A stretch of DNA of 64,000 nucleotides from Pseudarthrobacter raffinosi (GTDB lineage: Bacteria > Actinomycetota > Actinomycetes > Actinomycetales > Micrococcaceae), in contig NZ_JAMXBH010000013.1 in assembly GCF_023913735.1 (NCBI RefSeq), positions 62,001 to 126,000 of the forward strand. Reading direction: 5' to 3'. Of the stretch, positions 33,624 to 41,979 are shown one piece after another. Every line of letters starts with the position of its first letter. Position 1 is the first letter of the stretch. Under the pieces are notes generated by a model. The model had not been told where the DNA came from. It did no database searches and worked only from the letters and a program-made list of their open reading frames with translations. Position numbers and translations under genes: made by a program.

Positions 33624-34054
33624 TTGTGCGCTCCTGTCGCTTGAAGGGTGGGTGAGTCGTGCAGAGGTGTTGACGTTCGGGCAGCGATCTTCCAGCCAGC
33701 CGCAGTCAGCCGGAAGTGATGGACGGTGTCCAGCACACGGTCGAGGGCATAGCGACCGTCGGGATGGCGAACATGAAGCATGACCAAGGCCGAAATAGCG
33801 ACCTCGGCGTCGGACACCTGGCGCACCAGCGAATTCGCGATGAGATGGACGGTATGCCGGTCAGTTCGGCCCTCCCGGGCCGTAAGAAACCCGAGGATCT
33901 CTGCTCGTCCATGCAGTCGCTGGCCGTGTGCTTCAAACTGTGCGTCGTCTGCGAAGTGGGCAATCGCTGCCGTCGCTCTCCCCCGATCGATGTCACCGTG
34001 ATACTCGACGATAATCGCGTGGCACTCTGCCCCTGGATCATTCTCTGTTTCCAT
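33620..34054 (-). CDS. SnoaL-like (NTF2-fold) small protein
   Basis: About 144 residues from the ATG at 34054. A single cone-shaped NTF2 domain: HAIIVEYHGDIDRGRATAAIAHFADDAQFEAHGQRLHGRAEILGFL, then VLMLH-type strands and RVLDTVHHFRLTAAGWKIAART. Such domains act as isomerases, dehydratases or small ligand-binding proteins. First gene of the meta-cleavage operon, 41 bases from the promoter at 34095-34122; the ribosome site is weak. Confidence 0.82.
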   Translation of the reverse strand: METENDPGAECHAIIVEYHGDIDRGRATAAIAHFADDAQFEAHGQRLHGRAEILGFLTAREGRTDRHTVHLIANSLVRQVSDAEVAISALVMLHVRHPDGRYALDRVLDTVHHFRLTAAGWKIAARTSTPLHDSPTLQATGAHK

Positions 34055-34094
34055 TTGTGATCTGAGCCTTTCTACGCTCTTGAATGTGATACAA

Positions 34095-34122
34095 GATATA
34101 CGGAGCAATCGATGCCAGTCAA
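34095..34122 (-). promoter_or_regulatory. Probable promoter of the meta-cleavage operon
   Basis: Minus-strand TTGACT (34122-34117), then 16 bases and TATATC (34100-34095), about 40 bases ahead of the first gene. An alternative -10, TATCTT, lies at 18-base spacing. The AT-rich GTGATACAAGATATAC stretch covering the -10 could be a GntR-type site. Confidence 0.5.
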
Positions 34123-34585
34123 TAGCCCGTAGTCGTCTTGACTAAGCCAGGTAGACTTCAGGCCAATTTCTATCGGATGCAGATGCCCCTCGGCGCCGTC
34201 ACCACTAGCGAGCGAGCCACCGGCCGCTAGGGAGCGCATCGGTTAGGCAGCATCAAGGTTCCACCGCGAGATTGTTGTTGGCTTGGACCTTCCGGATTCT
34301 GAACTTGCCTCAGGTGTCGCTGATTCCGTCGGCTTGTGCCAGTGCAGTTCCGTACCGGCCGCGGGCCGCAGCGGCCCCAAGGGGGTTGATGTTGGGATGC
34401 TCGCTGTCGTTGCCGAATGCAGCAGCAGTGCGGAGGTAATCGGTAGGTTCGGGCAGGTTGCAGCCGTAGTTCGGCCATAGGGGCCTTGTGCCGCACGGGC
34501 GGGAAGGAGGATCCTGCCCTGGTTACTGGAGGCCGCTGCCGTGGGGCGAAGGTTTGCCGGCTCTTCGATTGGTCCCGTTGTGCCG
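34123..34585. other. Intergenic stretch between divergent operons, no supported gene
   Basis: About 460 bases between the promoters of the leftward meta-cleavage operon and the rightward flavin reductase. Overlapping short frames exist on both strands but have no recognisable protein pattern or ribosome site. Nothing else is supported. Confidence 0.4.
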
Positions 34586-34615
34586 TTGACGGGGTTGCGG
34601 AAAGCGATCTATGAT
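34586..34615 (+). promoter_or_regulatory. Probable promoter of the flavin reductase-IclR gene
   Basis: TTGACG (34586-34591), an 18-base spacer, then TATGAT (34610-34615). It leaves a leader of about 85 bases before the ATG at 34708, which has its own GGAGG. Confidence 0.5.
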
Positions 34616-34707
34616 GAATCAGGTTCAAGAGGATAGGTGAAGCGCACCTTTTACCTCAGCGGCGCGATGTCTGTCGCCCGCGACTGATTTCCAATGGAGG
34701 AATTACC

Positions 34708-35862
34708 ATGTCGCTTCCGTTCGACGCCCGCTTGTTCCGTGAGGCTCTTGGGCATTATCCGACTGGCGTGGCAGTAATCACCGGCATCGGCGCTGACGGC
34801 AAACCGGCCGGAATGGTTGTTGGCACGTTTAACTCGGTATCGCTCGATCCGCCGCTTATTGCATTTTTTCCGACTAAGGATTCACCGAGCTTCGCCTATC
34901 TCAGGTCGGCGGATGCGTTTTGCGTCAACGTGCTTGCCTCCGATCAGGAGGAGCTGTGTCGCCGGTTTGCTACAGGCAAAGACGCAAAATTCGATGGCGC
35001 AGGATGGCGCCCTAGTCCACTTGGCGCTCCCATCCTCGACGGTGTAGTGAGTTGGATTGAGTGCACGTTCGACGACATTCGCCCGGCCGGCGACCACTTC
35101 GTAGCCCTCGGCCTCGTGCAGGACTTCGCCGTTGACCGGTCGACGTTGCCGCTTCTGTTTTTCCAGGGCGGATACGGACGATTCACGCCCAGGTCGCTGG
35201 CCGCCGCGCCAGAGCCGGACCTGATTCAGGCGGCGCACCTCGCAGAGGCAATACGAGGCGAGGTTGAGGCGGTGAGCTCTCGGTTTGGCGTCAACTGCAG
35301 CGTCCTGGCCAAGATCGGCTGGGATGGCGTCCATGTGCTCACCGCTGACCGCGGCTCTGTGCCTAACCCTTTTCAGCTTGGGCAACGCATGCCGATTATT
35401 CCTCCAACGGGAGTTGCCTTCATGGTCGACTCCTCACCCGAGGAGATCGAGGAGTGGCTCGGACGAGCGCCGTTCGTGGGAGATGACCGCAAGGAACTGT
35501 TCCGTCAGGTGCTGGACCGGGTTCGTGACCGCGGCTATTCGGTGCTCGCCGCAGCACCAGAGGTGTTCCAACACCACCGTGAGGTCGTCACGGCGTTCGA
35601 AATGTCCGATCGGCTGCCGCGCCAGCGCGGGATCGTGCAGCAGGCCACGGCTGAGCTTGCGGATCTCTACGAGCCTGATCTCGTGAAAGGAAAGCAGTAT
35701 GAGATCGAGTCAATCGTCGTACCTGTCAAGGCGATCCCTGGCCATCCGCAGATCGCCATCCGAATGACGGGAATCGCCGGATCGGTGTCTTCGGAACAGG
35801 TCGAGATCTGGATCGAGGCGCTCCAACTGGTCGCCGCGACTGCAGCGGAGCGACTTCGGTAA
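34708..35862 (+). CDS. Flavin reductase fused to an IclR-like ligand-sensing domain
   Basis: 384 residues with TGGAGG before the ATG. Residues 1-160 are an HpaC/DIM6-type flavin reductase (FREALGHYPTGVAVITG, FNSVSLDPPLIAFFPTKDS, FCVNVLASDQ). Residues 170-384 match the effector half of IclR regulators (LGQRMPIIPPTGVAFMVDSSPEEIEEWL, late SIVVPVKAIPGHPQIA) without any helix-turn-helix. The reductase C1 of Acinetobacter 4-hydroxyphenylacetate hydroxylase also has a regulator-like C-terminal domain that lets substrate switch on flavin reduction; a parallel role here is inferred. Likely partner is the monooxygenase at 19234-20532. Confidence 0.88.
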   Translation: MSLPFDARLFREALGHYPTGVAVITGIGADGKPAGMVVGTFNSVSLDPPLIAFFPTKDSPSFAYLRSADAFCVNVLASDQEELCRRFATGKDAKFDGAGWRPSPLGAPILDGVVSWIECTFDDIRPAGDHFVALGLVQDFAVDRSTLPLLFFQGGYGRFTPRSLAAAPEPDLIQAAHLAEAIRGEVEAVSSRFGVNCSVLAKIGWDGVHVLTADRGSVPNPFQLGQRMPIIPPTGVAFMVDSSPEEIEEWLGRAPFVGDDRKELFRQVLDRVRDRGYSVLAAAPEVFQHHREVVTAFEMSDRLPRQRGIVQQATAELADLYEPDLVKGKQYEIESIVVPVKAIPGHPQIAIRMTGIAGSVSSEQVEIWIEALQLVAATAAERLR

Positions 35863-35990
35863 GTCCGGTCAGGTGCCGTAGGCCCTACAGACCGCACGTC
35901 GCAAACAGCGGCACTCCCCCTGGCCAGCACTGCTAGGTGGCCGCTCTGGATGCCCCGAGTCATCACCAAGGTAGGCGTCAGGGGTGCCGT

Positions 35991-36473
35991 TCAGTTTTTG
36001 GCGTCATCTGCGTTCAGCAGTTGCGCGATGCGGTAGCTTACGAGTTCACGCATGACAAGTCCGGTATTTGTTCGTTTGACGCCGTCAGTGCCAAGGATTC
36101 GGCCGGCTATGCGGTACAGATCGTCCGCGTCGCGGGCGACCACGTGGACCAGCAGGTCGCTGACTCCGCTCAATCCCTGTACTTCCAGGACCTCCGGTAT
36201 CTCGCCGAGGGCCTTGCCTACAGAGGCCAGCTTGCGTTGCGTGACCTTGGTAACGATGTAAGCACTCAGCGGGTAGCCAAGGAATGCAGGGTCGATCCTG
36301 CGCTCGAAGGACCGCAGCGCTTCTTCTTCCGCATATCGGGCGAGCCGGGAACGCACGGTATTGCGGGCAAGTCCCGTGGACTCTGCAACGGCGATGTTCG
36401 TGGCGTCAGGGTCTGCGATGAGCGCTTTTAGCAAAGCCGCATCGATGGGGTCGGCCTTCCGGTGGGTGGTCAT
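35991..36473 (-). CDS. Lrp/AsnC-family transcriptional regulator
   Basis: 160 residues. N-terminal helix-turn-helix (LLKALIADPDATNIAVAEST, GLARNTVRSRLARY) and a C-terminal ligand/oligomerisation domain (YIVTKVTQRKLASVGKALGE, VSDLLVHVVARDADDLY). It is divergent from the E1 gene, with an inverted repeat between them. The arrangement matches mdeR-mdeB of Pseudomonas methionine breakdown, where an Lrp-type protein controls an AceE-like 2-oxobutyrate dehydrogenase. Probably activates the E1-E2 operon in response to an amino or 2-oxo acid. Confidence 0.92.
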   Translation of the reverse strand: MTTHRKADPIDAALLKALIADPDATNIAVAESTGLARNTVRSRLARYAEEEALRSFERRIDPAFLGYPLSAYIVTKVTQRKLASVGKALGEIPEVLEVQGLSGVSDLLVHVVARDADDLYRIAGRILGTDGVKRTNTGLVMRELVSYRIAQLLNADDAKN

Positions 36474-36512
36474 TTTGTTTAGTCTCCTGAAACGGCTCGG
36501 GTAATCAAATGC

Positions 36513-36532
36513 GCATAATGCTCATATTATGC
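36513..36532. promoter_or_regulatory. Inverted repeat GCATAAT-N6-ATTATGC, candidate Lrp/AsnC operator
   Basis: Perfect 7-bp arms lie about 40 bases upstream of the Lrp-type gene. Further TATGAGC/GCTCATA half-sites occur inside the spacer and near 36570 and 36591, toward the E1 gene. Several phased half-sites are typical for Lrp-family regulators. Confidence 0.55.
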
Positions 36533-36728
36533 CTCATCGCTTGTGCAGAGTGTTTATGCGTGGTGGACTTATGAGCATTCCCCACCGCGGTATGAGCGAT
36601 CACTGGCTATCTGCCACCGGTCAGCTGGGGGCAGCTTCACGAGAGCTGCCCCCTCCCCGTCCACCCCATGACGGGTCTTTCAACCCCCCCCTCGATTTCC
36701 CCCGAAATTATTAGTTGAAGGCACTCTT

Positions 36729-39080
36729 ATGAACTTGAGCCCTGTCAGTGACGGCGTGGCGGCGGATGCTGCTTCGTTTTACGGCGATCCGGATTTGGAT
36801 GCCTTGGCCGCGATCGAGCGTCGCGTGTTGTGGCTTTCGACCTCGATCATTCATCATGCGAATCGGGTGCGGCCGAACGTGTCCGGGATTAAGGTCGGCG
36901 GGCATCAGGCCTCGAGTGCCTCGATTGCCACGATCATGACGTCGCTCTGGTTTGGGCAGCTTCGGGCGGAGGACCGGGTGTCTGTGAAGCCGCATGCTTC
37001 CCCGGTGCTGCATGGGATCAATTATCTGCTGGGCAGCCTGGAGGAGAAGTACCTCACGACGCTGCGGGAGTTCGGCGGGCTTCAGAGTTACCCGAGCCGG
37101 TCCAAGGATCCGGACCCGGTGGACTACTCCACCGGTTCGGTCGGTATCGGTGCGACGGCGCCGATCTGGGGTGCGATCTCGCGGCGTTACACCGAGACCG
37201 TGAGCGGGGTCCCGAGCCGGGGGCGCCAGTATTCGCTCGTCGGGGACGCCGAGCTGGACGAGGGGGCCGTTTGGGAGGCTGTCCTGGATTCCAATGTTGC
37301 CGATCTCGGTGAGATCGTGTGGATTGTTGATCTGAACCGGCAGTCCCTGGACCGGGTCGTGCCCAACATCGCTGCGGGCAAGATCGAGCGTCTGTTCGCG
37401 GCCGCCGGCTGGCAGGTCATTACCGTGCGATTCGGGCGACTCCTGGAAAGCCTCATGGCCCGGACCGGAGGCGATGCTCTGCGGGAACGCATTGTGGAGA
37501 TGTCCAACCCGGAGTACCAGCGGCTCCTGCGTTGCTCCGCCGAAGAGCTGCGCCGTCGCCTCCCGGGTGAGGGCGCAGGGAGTGAGGCCATCGCCGGCCT
37601 CATCGCGGGCGTCGAAGATGAGCTGTTGATCCGGGCAATCAGGAACCTGGGCGGCCACGACCTGGCCGCGCTGCGGGAGGCCTACTCGCAGATCGATGAC
37701 ACCAAACCGACCGTCATCATCGCCTACACCGTTAAGGGCAACGGCCTGCCCACTGAGGGCCACCCGCAGAACCACTCCTCGCTGCTCACCGTTGAGCAGT
37801 ACCGCCAGCTCGCAGACCGGATGGGTGAGAACCCTGATGCCCCCTGGACGCGTTTTGACCCCTCAAGCCCCGAGGGGCAGCTGGTCCGGACAACGGCTGA
37901 GGCCCTCCATCGCGAGAGCGAACCGGTCGTGGCACCGCCGACAGTTCCGACTGATTTTGGCAGGACTCCCTCGGGCACGGCAACCACGCAGGCCGCCCTC
38001 GGGCGGGCGCTGCTTGACCTCAAGCGGGCCGCGCCCGAGGTCGCCCGGCGCGTCGTGACCGTCAGTCCCGACGTGAGCTCCAGTACCAACCTCGCCGGGT
38101 GGGTGAACAAGGTCGGTGTGTGGTCAGTTGAAGAGCGCCAGAACTGGTTCAGTGACGACGCCGAAACCGTCATGCACTGGCGGGAAAATCCCACCGGACA
38201 ACACATCGAACTCGGCATCGCCGAAGTCAACCTGGTAAGCCTCCTGGGCGAGCTCGGCGCGACTTGGAGCCGTTGGGGCCAGCCGCTTTTCCCGATCGGT
38301 GTGCTCTATGACCCGTTCGTCGAACGCGCCCTCGAACCCTGGTCCTACGGTATCTACGCCGGCGGGCAATCCATCCTCGTCGGCACACCGTCCGGTGTTA
38401 CGCTCGCCCCCGAAGGCGGGGCACACCAGTCCATCAAGACCCCTTCCATCGGGTTGGAACAGCCCGGGTGTACCAGCTACGAACCGGCGTTCGCCATTGA
38501 TGCTGAATGGACGCTGCTCGCCTCCATGTCCCAGCTCGGACGACCGGATGGCAAGTCCGCATATCTGCGGCTCTCCACCAAACCGGTCGATCAGCAGCTG
38601 GCCGCCGTGCCGGAGGATCCGGCTGCCCGTGAGCGTCGCCGCCGCCAGGTGGTTGCCGGCGGGTACGTGCTGCGCGCAGCTACCGATCCGGCCGCGACGA
38701 TCGTCACCATGGGAGCCCTGGTCCCGGAAGCGCTGGCAGCCTCCGAGCGGCTCGCTGCCCAAGGCACCCCGGTGGACGTCGTATGTATCACCAGCCCGGG
38801 CCTGCTCTATGAAGCACTCCAGGGCCGCAACGGACAGAACCAGGACGCACCGTCCTGGATCCTGGATCAGATCCTGCCACCGGAGCGTGCCGTTCCCATG
38901 GTCACCGTGCTCGACGGACACCCACACACACTCGCGTTCCTCGCCGGCGTGCACCAGGTCAAAAGCCGCAACCTCGGCGTGGACAGCTTCGGTCAGGCCG
39001 GCGACATCGAAGACGTCTACCGCTACCACGGAATCGACACCGACAGCATCGTCCGCGCCACCCTGGACGTGACCCAATGA
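36729..39080 (+). CDS. Homodimeric 2-oxo acid dehydrogenase E1 (AceE/MdeB-like)
   Basis: 783 residues with GAAGG before the ATG. Thiamine-diphosphate site: VGDAELDEGAVWEAV, then DLNRQSLDR. Other AceE-type stretches are GIKVGGHQASSASIATIMTSLWF, SRSKDPDPVDYSTGSVGIGA and GLEQPGCTSYEPAFAID. It decarboxylates a 2-oxo acid (pyruvate or 2-oxobutyrate) and loads the acyl group on the E2 encoded next door. Shorter than chromosomal AceE (about 890-930 residues) and nearer the length of MdeB, so a catabolic 2-oxo acid is likelier than housekeeping pyruvate. Confidence 0.92.
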   Translation: MNLSPVSDGVAADAASFYGDPDLDALAAIERRVLWLSTSIIHHANRVRPNVSGIKVGGHQASSASIATIMTSLWFGQLRAEDRVSVKPHASPVLHGINYLLGSLEEKYLTTLREFGGLQSYPSRSKDPDPVDYSTGSVGIGATAPIWGAISRRYTETVSGVPSRGRQYSLVGDAELDEGAVWEAVLDSNVADLGEIVWIVDLNRQSLDRVVPNIAAGKIERLFAAAGWQVITVRFGRLLESLMARTGGDALRERIVEMSNPEYQRLLRCSAEELRRRLPGEGAGSEAIAGLIAGVEDELLIRAIRNLGGHDLAALREAYSQIDDTKPTVIIAYTVKGNGLPTEGHPQNHSSLLTVEQYRQLADRMGENPDAPWTRFDPSSPEGQLVRTTAEALHRESEPVVAPPTVPTDFGRTPSGTATTQAALGRALLDLKRAAPEVARRVVTVSPDVSSSTNLAGWVNKVGVWSVEERQNWFSDDAETVMHWRENPTGQHIELGIAEVNLVSLLGELGATWSRWGQPLFPIGVLYDPFVERALEPWSYGIYAGGQSILVGTPSGVTLAPEGGAHQSIKTPSIGLEQPGCTSYEPAFAIDAEWTLLASMSQLGRPDGKSAYLRLSTKPVDQQLAAVPEDPAARERRRRQVVAGGYVLRAATDPAATIVTMGALVPEALAASERLAAQGTPVDVVCITSPGLLYEALQGRNGQNQDAPSWILDQILPPERAVPMVTVLDGHPHTLAFLAGVHQVKSRNLGVDSFGQAGDIEDVYRYHGIDTDSIVRATLDVTQ

Positions 39081-40216
39081 CAAACACCACGACAACAACC
39101 TTCACCCTGCCGCCAATAGGAGCGGGCGGAACGGTCGCGACCCTTTCACGCTGGCTGAAAAACCCAGGCGACCCGATCACCGATGGCGAGCCTTTACTCG
39201 AGGTCGCAACAGACAAAGTCGATACCGAAATATCCGCCCCCTTCTCAGGCACCCTGGTCCGTATCCTCGCCAATGAGGAAGACACCATCGAAGAAGGCGC
39301 GGAACTCGCCGTCATCGAACACCTGACGACCGCACAGCCGGCTCCTTCTCCCCACCAGCCGCCCGTAGTCGTCGCCTCGCAGGACAACCCGGCGGCCACA
39401 GCCGGGGCGGTTGCCCCGGCAGCCGCCCCGGGAGGTGGTGGTCCTATCGGCGGCCCCTCCCGGCGCGTACCGGTTCCGGCATCCCTCGCGCCTGCGGTGC
39501 CTTCCGTTTCTGCGGCGGTCCGGCCCGGGGAGCGCCGGGAAAAGCTCACACCGATCCGGCGCGTGATCGCAGACCGGATGATGGAGTCGCTGCAGTCAAC
39601 AGCACAGCTGACCACTGTCGTGGAGGTCGACGTCACCGCGGTTTCCAGGATGAGAAAGAGCTATAAGGCCGAGGGTCGCAAGATCTCCTACCTTCCGTTC
39701 TTTATCAAGGCCGCCATCGAGGCTCTGCAGGTCTATCCGGTGTTCAACACCACGACCGCGAACAGTGGCACGGAGCTCGTTTACCATGAATCGGTCAACT
39801 TGGGCATCGCAGTTGATTCGCCCAAAGGACTCATGGTTCCTGTGGTGCGCGATGCCCAGACGAAGGGCGTTGACGAGATCGCTACGGCCGTGGACGATCT
39901 CGCCGGCCGGGTGCGTACCGGCAGGATAACTCCCGGTGACATGGAGGGCGGGACGTTCACGATCACCAACACCGGCAGTAGGGGCTCGCTGTTCGATACC
40001 CCCATCCTTAACTACCCCCAGACAGCTATCCTCGGCACCGGGGCAGTTGTGGAACGCGTCGTGCCGCTCCCCTCAGAGGAGGTCCGTATCGGCATCAGAT
40101 CCTTCGTCTACCTGGCCCTGACCTACGACCACCGGATCGTCGACGGAGCAGACGCCGCCCGATTCCTCTCACAAATCAAGACACACATCGAAACCGGTTC
40201 GGCCGACAGAATCTAA
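39077..40216 (+). CDS. Dihydrolipoyl acyltransferase E2 of a 2-oxo acid dehydrogenase
   Basis: 379 residues. A lipoyl domain (lysine in ATDKVDTEISAPFSG) is followed by an Ala/Pro linker, a short E1/E3-binding segment (KLTPIRRVIADRMMES region) and the catalytic domain ending TYDHRIVDGADAARFL, which carries the His and Asp of acyltransferases. Overlaps E1 by ATGA, so the two are made together. No E3 dihydrolipoamide dehydrogenase is encoded nearby; a chromosomal one would be shared. Confidence 0.93.
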   Translation: MTNTTTTTFTLPPIGAGGTVATLSRWLKNPGDPITDGEPLLEVATDKVDTEISAPFSGTLVRILANEEDTIEEGAELAVIEHLTTAQPAPSPHQPPVVVASQDNPAATAGAVAPAAAPGGGGPIGGPSRRVPVPASLAPAVPSVSAAVRPGERREKLTPIRRVIADRMMESLQSTAQLTTVVEVDVTAVSRMRKSYKAEGRKISYLPFFIKAAIEALQVYPVFNTTTANSGTELVYHESVNLGIAVDSPKGLMVPVVRDAQTKGVDEIATAVDDLAGRVRTGRITPGDMEGGTFTITNTGSRGSLFDTPILNYPQTAILGTGAVVERVVPLPSEEVRIGIRSFVYLALTYDHRIVDGADAARFLSQIKTHIETGSADRI

Positions 40217-40287
40217 GCTGTGATCCGGTGTCGGCCAACGAGAGGCTATGGATTAAGCCAGCCGCCAGAGCGAAAAGGAGCGCCGGC

Positions 40288-40647
40288 ATGAGCCTGAACC
40301 AACAGTCCAAGGAAAGCGTCCCCCTCAACGGGCGGGGCTACAACCGCGTCGTCGAGGCCGCGGATGAAACGTTGTTAGCCCTGACCGTCCAAAATCCGAC
40401 GGCTACCGAGGCAAGCCAAAGGCTCCTTACGAAGCAGTGGAAATACCTCTGGCCGCAGGATTTCGTCGAGCTACGCCGCGGACTTGAGGTAATCGGCACC
40501 GGATTGGTCGATGAAGTCGCCCGGGACGGCAGTATCGTCTGGATCCATCGGAGCGGCGGATGGGGTCGGGTGATGATCCACGCGGACGACGGGATCGACA
40601 TCTGCCGTGCGGATCCCCGGATCCGCCAGAACCGGGGCGCGTCCTAA
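40288..40647 (+). CDS. Uncharacterised small protein downstream of E2
   Basis: About 119 residues from the ATG at 40288, which follows AAAAGGAG. I do not recognise the family. The sequence is soluble, without signal or membrane segments, with a tryptophan-rich middle (KQWKYLWPQDFVELRRGLEVIG) and a beta-rich end (GSIVWIHRSGGWGRVMIHAD). It is 71 bases after E2 on the same strand and may be in its transcript. Confidence 0.6.
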   Translation: MSLNQQSKESVPLNGRGYNRVVEAADETLLALTVQNPTATEASQRLLTKQWKYLWPQDFVELRRGLEVIGTGLVDEVARDGSIVWIHRSGGWGRVMIHADDGIDICRADPRIRQNRGAS

Positions 40648-40786
40648 GTATCTGATCGTGTTGCCCATTCACAGGCCGCGACGGGGGGAGGCCAACGACG
40701 ATCACGGATCGTCGCCTATCGCAACAACTGCCGTCCCGCCGCTCATACTAGGGACACCCCCGCACGACGTAAGTAAGGAGTTCTCC

Positions 40787-41101
40787 ATGTCACTCAGTCA
40801 CTACCAACGCGCCGCAACCCGCGAGGAGCTGAGCGCAAATCTCGCCTTGTCCGGTCTATCCGTGGCGGATGCCGCCGCGGCCGTCGGAATCGGTAGCGCC
40901 CGCGTACAGGCGGCCCTCGACGTGGCCGGCGCTCAGCCGCAGGACGTGTGGCTCGTCCGTGATTACCTGGACCGGGTGATCCGATCCAACGGCGGGACGC
41001 CGCGAACGTATTCTTCGCTAACTGAACAGATGCGCGCCGCTGCACAGGCGTGGTTTCCCCTGACCGACGTCGATGACGTTATGAACAGAACCCGCGGATG
41101 A
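40787..41101 (+). CDS. DUF2316-family small protein
   Basis: About 104 residues from the ATG at 40787, with AAGGAG seven bases upstream; the longer frame to 40607 is less likely. The opening SLSHYQRAATREELSANLALSGLSV and the helix-turn-helix-like AAAVGIGSARVQAALDV match DUF2316, small actinobacterial and firmicute proteins possibly binding DNA. The PQDVWLVRDYLDRVI stretch is also typical. Function unknown. Confidence 0.78.
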   Translation: MSLSHYQRAATREELSANLALSGLSVADAAAAVGIGSARVQAALDVAGAQPQDVWLVRDYLDRVIRSNGGTPRTYSSLTEQMRAAAQAWFPLTDVDDVMNRTRG

Positions 41102-41979
41102 CCGGCCACACCATTTAGGGCACCAGCTGCGGTACTCCCGAGGCGCGGTCCCCTTGCGGGCAAGCCGACAGCCCCAATCGGTTACGGCATGAGGCCAGTA
41201 ACCCGGAAACCCGAAGATGCACAAGGACGCGCGAAAGCCGCGAATCTCCTGGGCTAGGCGTTCGGTTTGGGGTCGCCGACTCTGAGGTCATTCGAATCTT
41301 CGAGAACCCTAATGGTTCGCCGGCTTTTCCGACTGTAAGACCTCTGAAGCGTTAATAGCGCCGTAGATACTGGATATTTTGAATCCGGGCTACAGCAGGG
41401 TTGGGCGGGGACTGGCCATTTCTCGCCGCACCTAGTGGACTGGAAGGCCGAGGCCAGGCCCTTGGCCACGCGTAAGTGAGTGTCCTGCTGGTTGGAGGCC
41501 AGTTTATGGCCGGCGACATCGGGCGAGGATCGGAGCCTGGGCAAACTTCGTGGCAGACTACCATTCGAGGTTGCTGGCAGCCGGCCTCATAGTGCTCCCG
41601 CCGTCAACCTCAGTTTTGTAGAACTGCGGGGACCGGTCCCAGGGCGCTGGCAATGTTCAGGGCGTGCCTCGCCATGAGCGCAGAGTCACCGGCAACGACG
41701 CGCGGTTCCTCAGGTTCGTTGGCCTGTCCCGGACCTACCAAAGTACAACATCAGACCCGCCTTCGGTCGCCCTGCGCGATAGGCCGCAGTTGAATGGGCA
41801 GTCCTGTGCCTGGTGCTGTACCTCAGCTGAGTTGCCAGGCCACCGGCTCTGGTAACCGGGGGGGTGGACCGGCGTAGCGTCGGGTGGAACGATGAAGGTG
41901 GCGGCCGGTGCTTGGTCCACCCTCTTACGGTCCAATGCCTGCCCACGGCGCCTCGGTCAATCCGGTGAAGGAGCAGGGG
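41102..41979. other. Long intergenic stretch without a supported gene
   Basis: About 880 bases between the DUF2316 gene and the glucosidase gene. Frames of 60-100 codons occur on both strands and overlap one another; none has a ribosome site with a recognisable protein pattern. It is the longest non-coding stretch in the window and may be decayed DNA at a junction between cargo modules. No repeat or transposase end was seen. Confidence 0.4.

Noticed and set aside
34227..34628. Leftward 133-codon frame in the intergenic region near 34.4 kb
   Set aside because: Arg/Gln/Pro-rich, no ribosome site, no family pattern and overlapped by equally long frames on the other strand.
36729..39080. Naming E1 as housekeeping aceE
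   Set aside because: It is shorter than chromosomal AceE and has an Lrp regulator beside it, so a catabolic 2-oxo acid dehydrogenase is at least as likely; no symbol given.
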